From: Cunninghamella blakesleeana
Taxonomy: Eukaryota; Mucoromycota; Mucoromycetes; Mucorales; Cunninghamellaceae
NCBI GenBank assembly: GCA_017871115.1
Contig: JAFCIZ010000004.1
Span: 658,501 to 722,500, forward strand
Direction of reading: 5' to 3'
Length of the DNA: 64,000 bases
Of the stretch, positions 62,892 to 64,000 are shown one piece after another. Positions within the stretch are counted from its first letter, which is position 1. Each line of letters starts with the position of its first letter. The notes beneath the pieces are model-generated. The model had not been told where the DNA came from and made no database searches. It saw nothing but the letters and a program-made list of their open reading frames with translations. The position numbers and the translations under genes are program-made.

Positions 62892-62945
62892 AATAAACTA
62901 TTATAAATTTGTTTTTTTTTTTAATTTTTTAATAAACTATTATAA
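62892..62945 (+). terminator. Duplicated polyadenylation-type element after PYP1
   Basis: The 15-mer aataaactattataa occurs at 62892-62906 and again at 62931-62945, each preceded by a T-rich stretch. Both contain AATAAA, about 120-160 bp past the stop. They are probable alternative cleavage signals for the phosphatase mRNA. Confidence 0.45.
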
Positions 62946-63546
62946 TTTTTTTTTTTTTTGATTTGCTAAAAAAAAATAGAATGATGTAGAAAACGAAAGA
63001 ATTTCTGTAAAAAATAAATATAAATATAAATATAAATATAAACTAAGGATGATGTGTGTAACTTTTTATCATTCGTATCAATTTAAATAACTTTATTTCA
63101 TTTCACTAAAAAAAAATGGCAACAAAATACAAAAAAGGAAATCTTACTTCAACTTAGCGTCAACAATTTACTAGTAGGAAAGAAAAAATTGTTTTTTTTA
63201 AAGAAAAATAATAACAAATTAAAATCCAAAATATCGTCATTTTTATGATATTTATAGAATCTATGTATATATTTTACTTTTATACTGTTTATCTATATGT
63301 CCTTTTTTGATCCATTGTCATGACCATATATTGGAAACCAAATATTTTAAGCTTGGTAAGTATTATTATATAAGTTTTATTTCACAAGACTTATTGAACA
63401 CATGTTTCTCTCTTCCTTAATTTTATAATTAATTTTATTAAGTACATAAATCAAGGAACTTGTTTTTTTTTTTTAAAAAAAAAAAAGCAATTAATGATTG
63501 TGTTCGGTAGAAAAATAAAAAAGAAACAAATCCACAGGATCGAGGA

Positions 63547-63565
63547 GGATAAAAATTCAAGCGAT
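63547..63565. repeat. Degenerate direct repeat, copy A
   Basis: The 19-mer ggataaaaattcaagcgat is identical to 63771-63789, 224 bp away. Similar words follow both copies: tatatggaaatcaa, then a cggaa..agyTATrTTTT-like block, then atcatgaata or attcatggata. The duplication is therefore about 170-200 bp long and diverged. Confidence 0.7.
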
Positions 63566-63770
63566 ATATATATGTACTGGGATTATATTTTTCTTTTTTT
63601 TTTTTTTTCTTGTATTTCTTTTTATAAAGTATGTATATGGAAATCAATAACAAAATTTCGGAAGAAGTTATGTTTTATAAAATAATAACTATTCATGGAT
63701 ATATTTGAAAAAAAAATTTTTTTAATGGGATAATGCCCAGTAAAAATAATTCCAGCAATATGGATATGAA

Positions 63771-63789
63771 GGATAAAAATTCAAGCGAT
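63771..63789. repeat. Degenerate direct repeat, copy B
   Basis: Second copy of the 19-mer at 63547. The homologous tract extends to about 63960 in diverged form. Confidence 0.7.
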
Positions 63790-64000
63790 TTAGGATTCAT
63801 CTTTCCATCCATTCTTTTCGTAAACCTATATGGAAATCAACCAAATAAATAAATAAAAACAAACCTCGGAAAAAGCTATATTTTTATATATAAATATAAT
63901 GACTATAAAATAAATAATGTAATCATGAATATATACATAACTTGTATATTTCACTGTGGAATAGAAATGCCATATATTTATAATTATTTATTTTACATGA

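Larger units (their letters stand above)
62773..64000. other. Right-end flank, no gene recognised
   Basis: After PYP1 the DNA is AT-rich without a supportable gene. It contains a duplicated AATAAA element (62892-62945), a TnAn palindrome (63463-63486) and a degenerate direct repeat (63547-63565 and 63771-63789). Confidence 0.45.

Noticed and set aside
1..64000. tRNA, rRNA, CRISPR arrays, transposons, prokaryotic operons
   Set aside because: No T-loop words with a paired acceptor stem, no rRNA-like sequence, no regular spacer arrays, no transposase or reverse transcriptase motifs, and the genes are eukaryotic and intron-split.

Overview
This window is nuclear DNA from a fungus. It is strongly AT-rich, with long poly-T/poly-A runs and (AAT)n, (TA)n and (AAAT)n microsatellites. 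It carries 21 protein-coding genes split by about 133 short GT-AG introns. I rebuilt exon chains by reading splice sites on both strands. Every complete gene gives an uninterrupted reading frame whose exons sum to a multiple of three. The gene set (PHO81, DASH-type HSK3, PBI2, SPP1, PHO89, PalB/RIM13-type calpain) is fungal. The intron density, retention of RAB2, and AT content suggest an early-diverging lineage such as Mucoromycota or Glomeromycotina. That placement is inference. I saw no tRNA, rRNA, transposon, CRISPR array or prokaryotic signal.

Layout: 51-1579 (+) 3' part of a FUSC/DUF2421 membrane transporter; 2453-4685 (+) peroxisomal acyl-CoA/4-coumarate-CoA ligase-like enzyme; 5163-7138 (-) secreted phospholipase B1-like SGNH hydrolase; 7802-11651 (-) APC2; 12627-18737 (-) ABCC/MRP transporter; 19375-22333 (-) DUF2009 protein; 23056-24954 (-) PHO89-type phosphate symporter; 26236-28162 (-) MFS sugar porter; 29310-30930 (+) NUDT19-like Nudix hydrolase; 31330-32283 (-) unknown secreted protein; 32820-39176 (-) calpain-7/PalB protease in 30 exons; 40301-41073 (-) glycine cleavage H protein; 41391-41732 (+) PBI2-like inhibitor; 43012-44930 (+) eIF4A-III/FAL1; 45173-46843 (+) RAB2; 47177-48905 (-) coiled-coil kinetochore Sos7-like protein; 49494-50482 (+) ribosomal protein uL14; 50983-55144 (-) PHO81; 57835-60201 (-) SPP1/CFP1; 60557-60933 (+) HSK3-like DASH subunit; 61448-62772 (+) PYP1-like HAD phosphatase.

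Functional links: PHO81 and PHO89 belong to the phosphate-starvation response, and the phospholipase could feed it. APC2, the Sos7-like protein and the HSK3-like protein act in mitosis. The genes are otherwise ordinary housekeeping functions and not an operon-like system.

The most unusual content is gene structure. There are extremely small exons: a 4-nt internal exon in the calpain gene, an exon that is only ATG in the ABC transporter, first exons of 6, 7 and 10 nt in PHO81, PBI2 and RPL23, and 11- and 16-nt exons in RAB2. Many genes place an intron directly after the start codon. I found no convincing new biological system beyond this splicing architecture.
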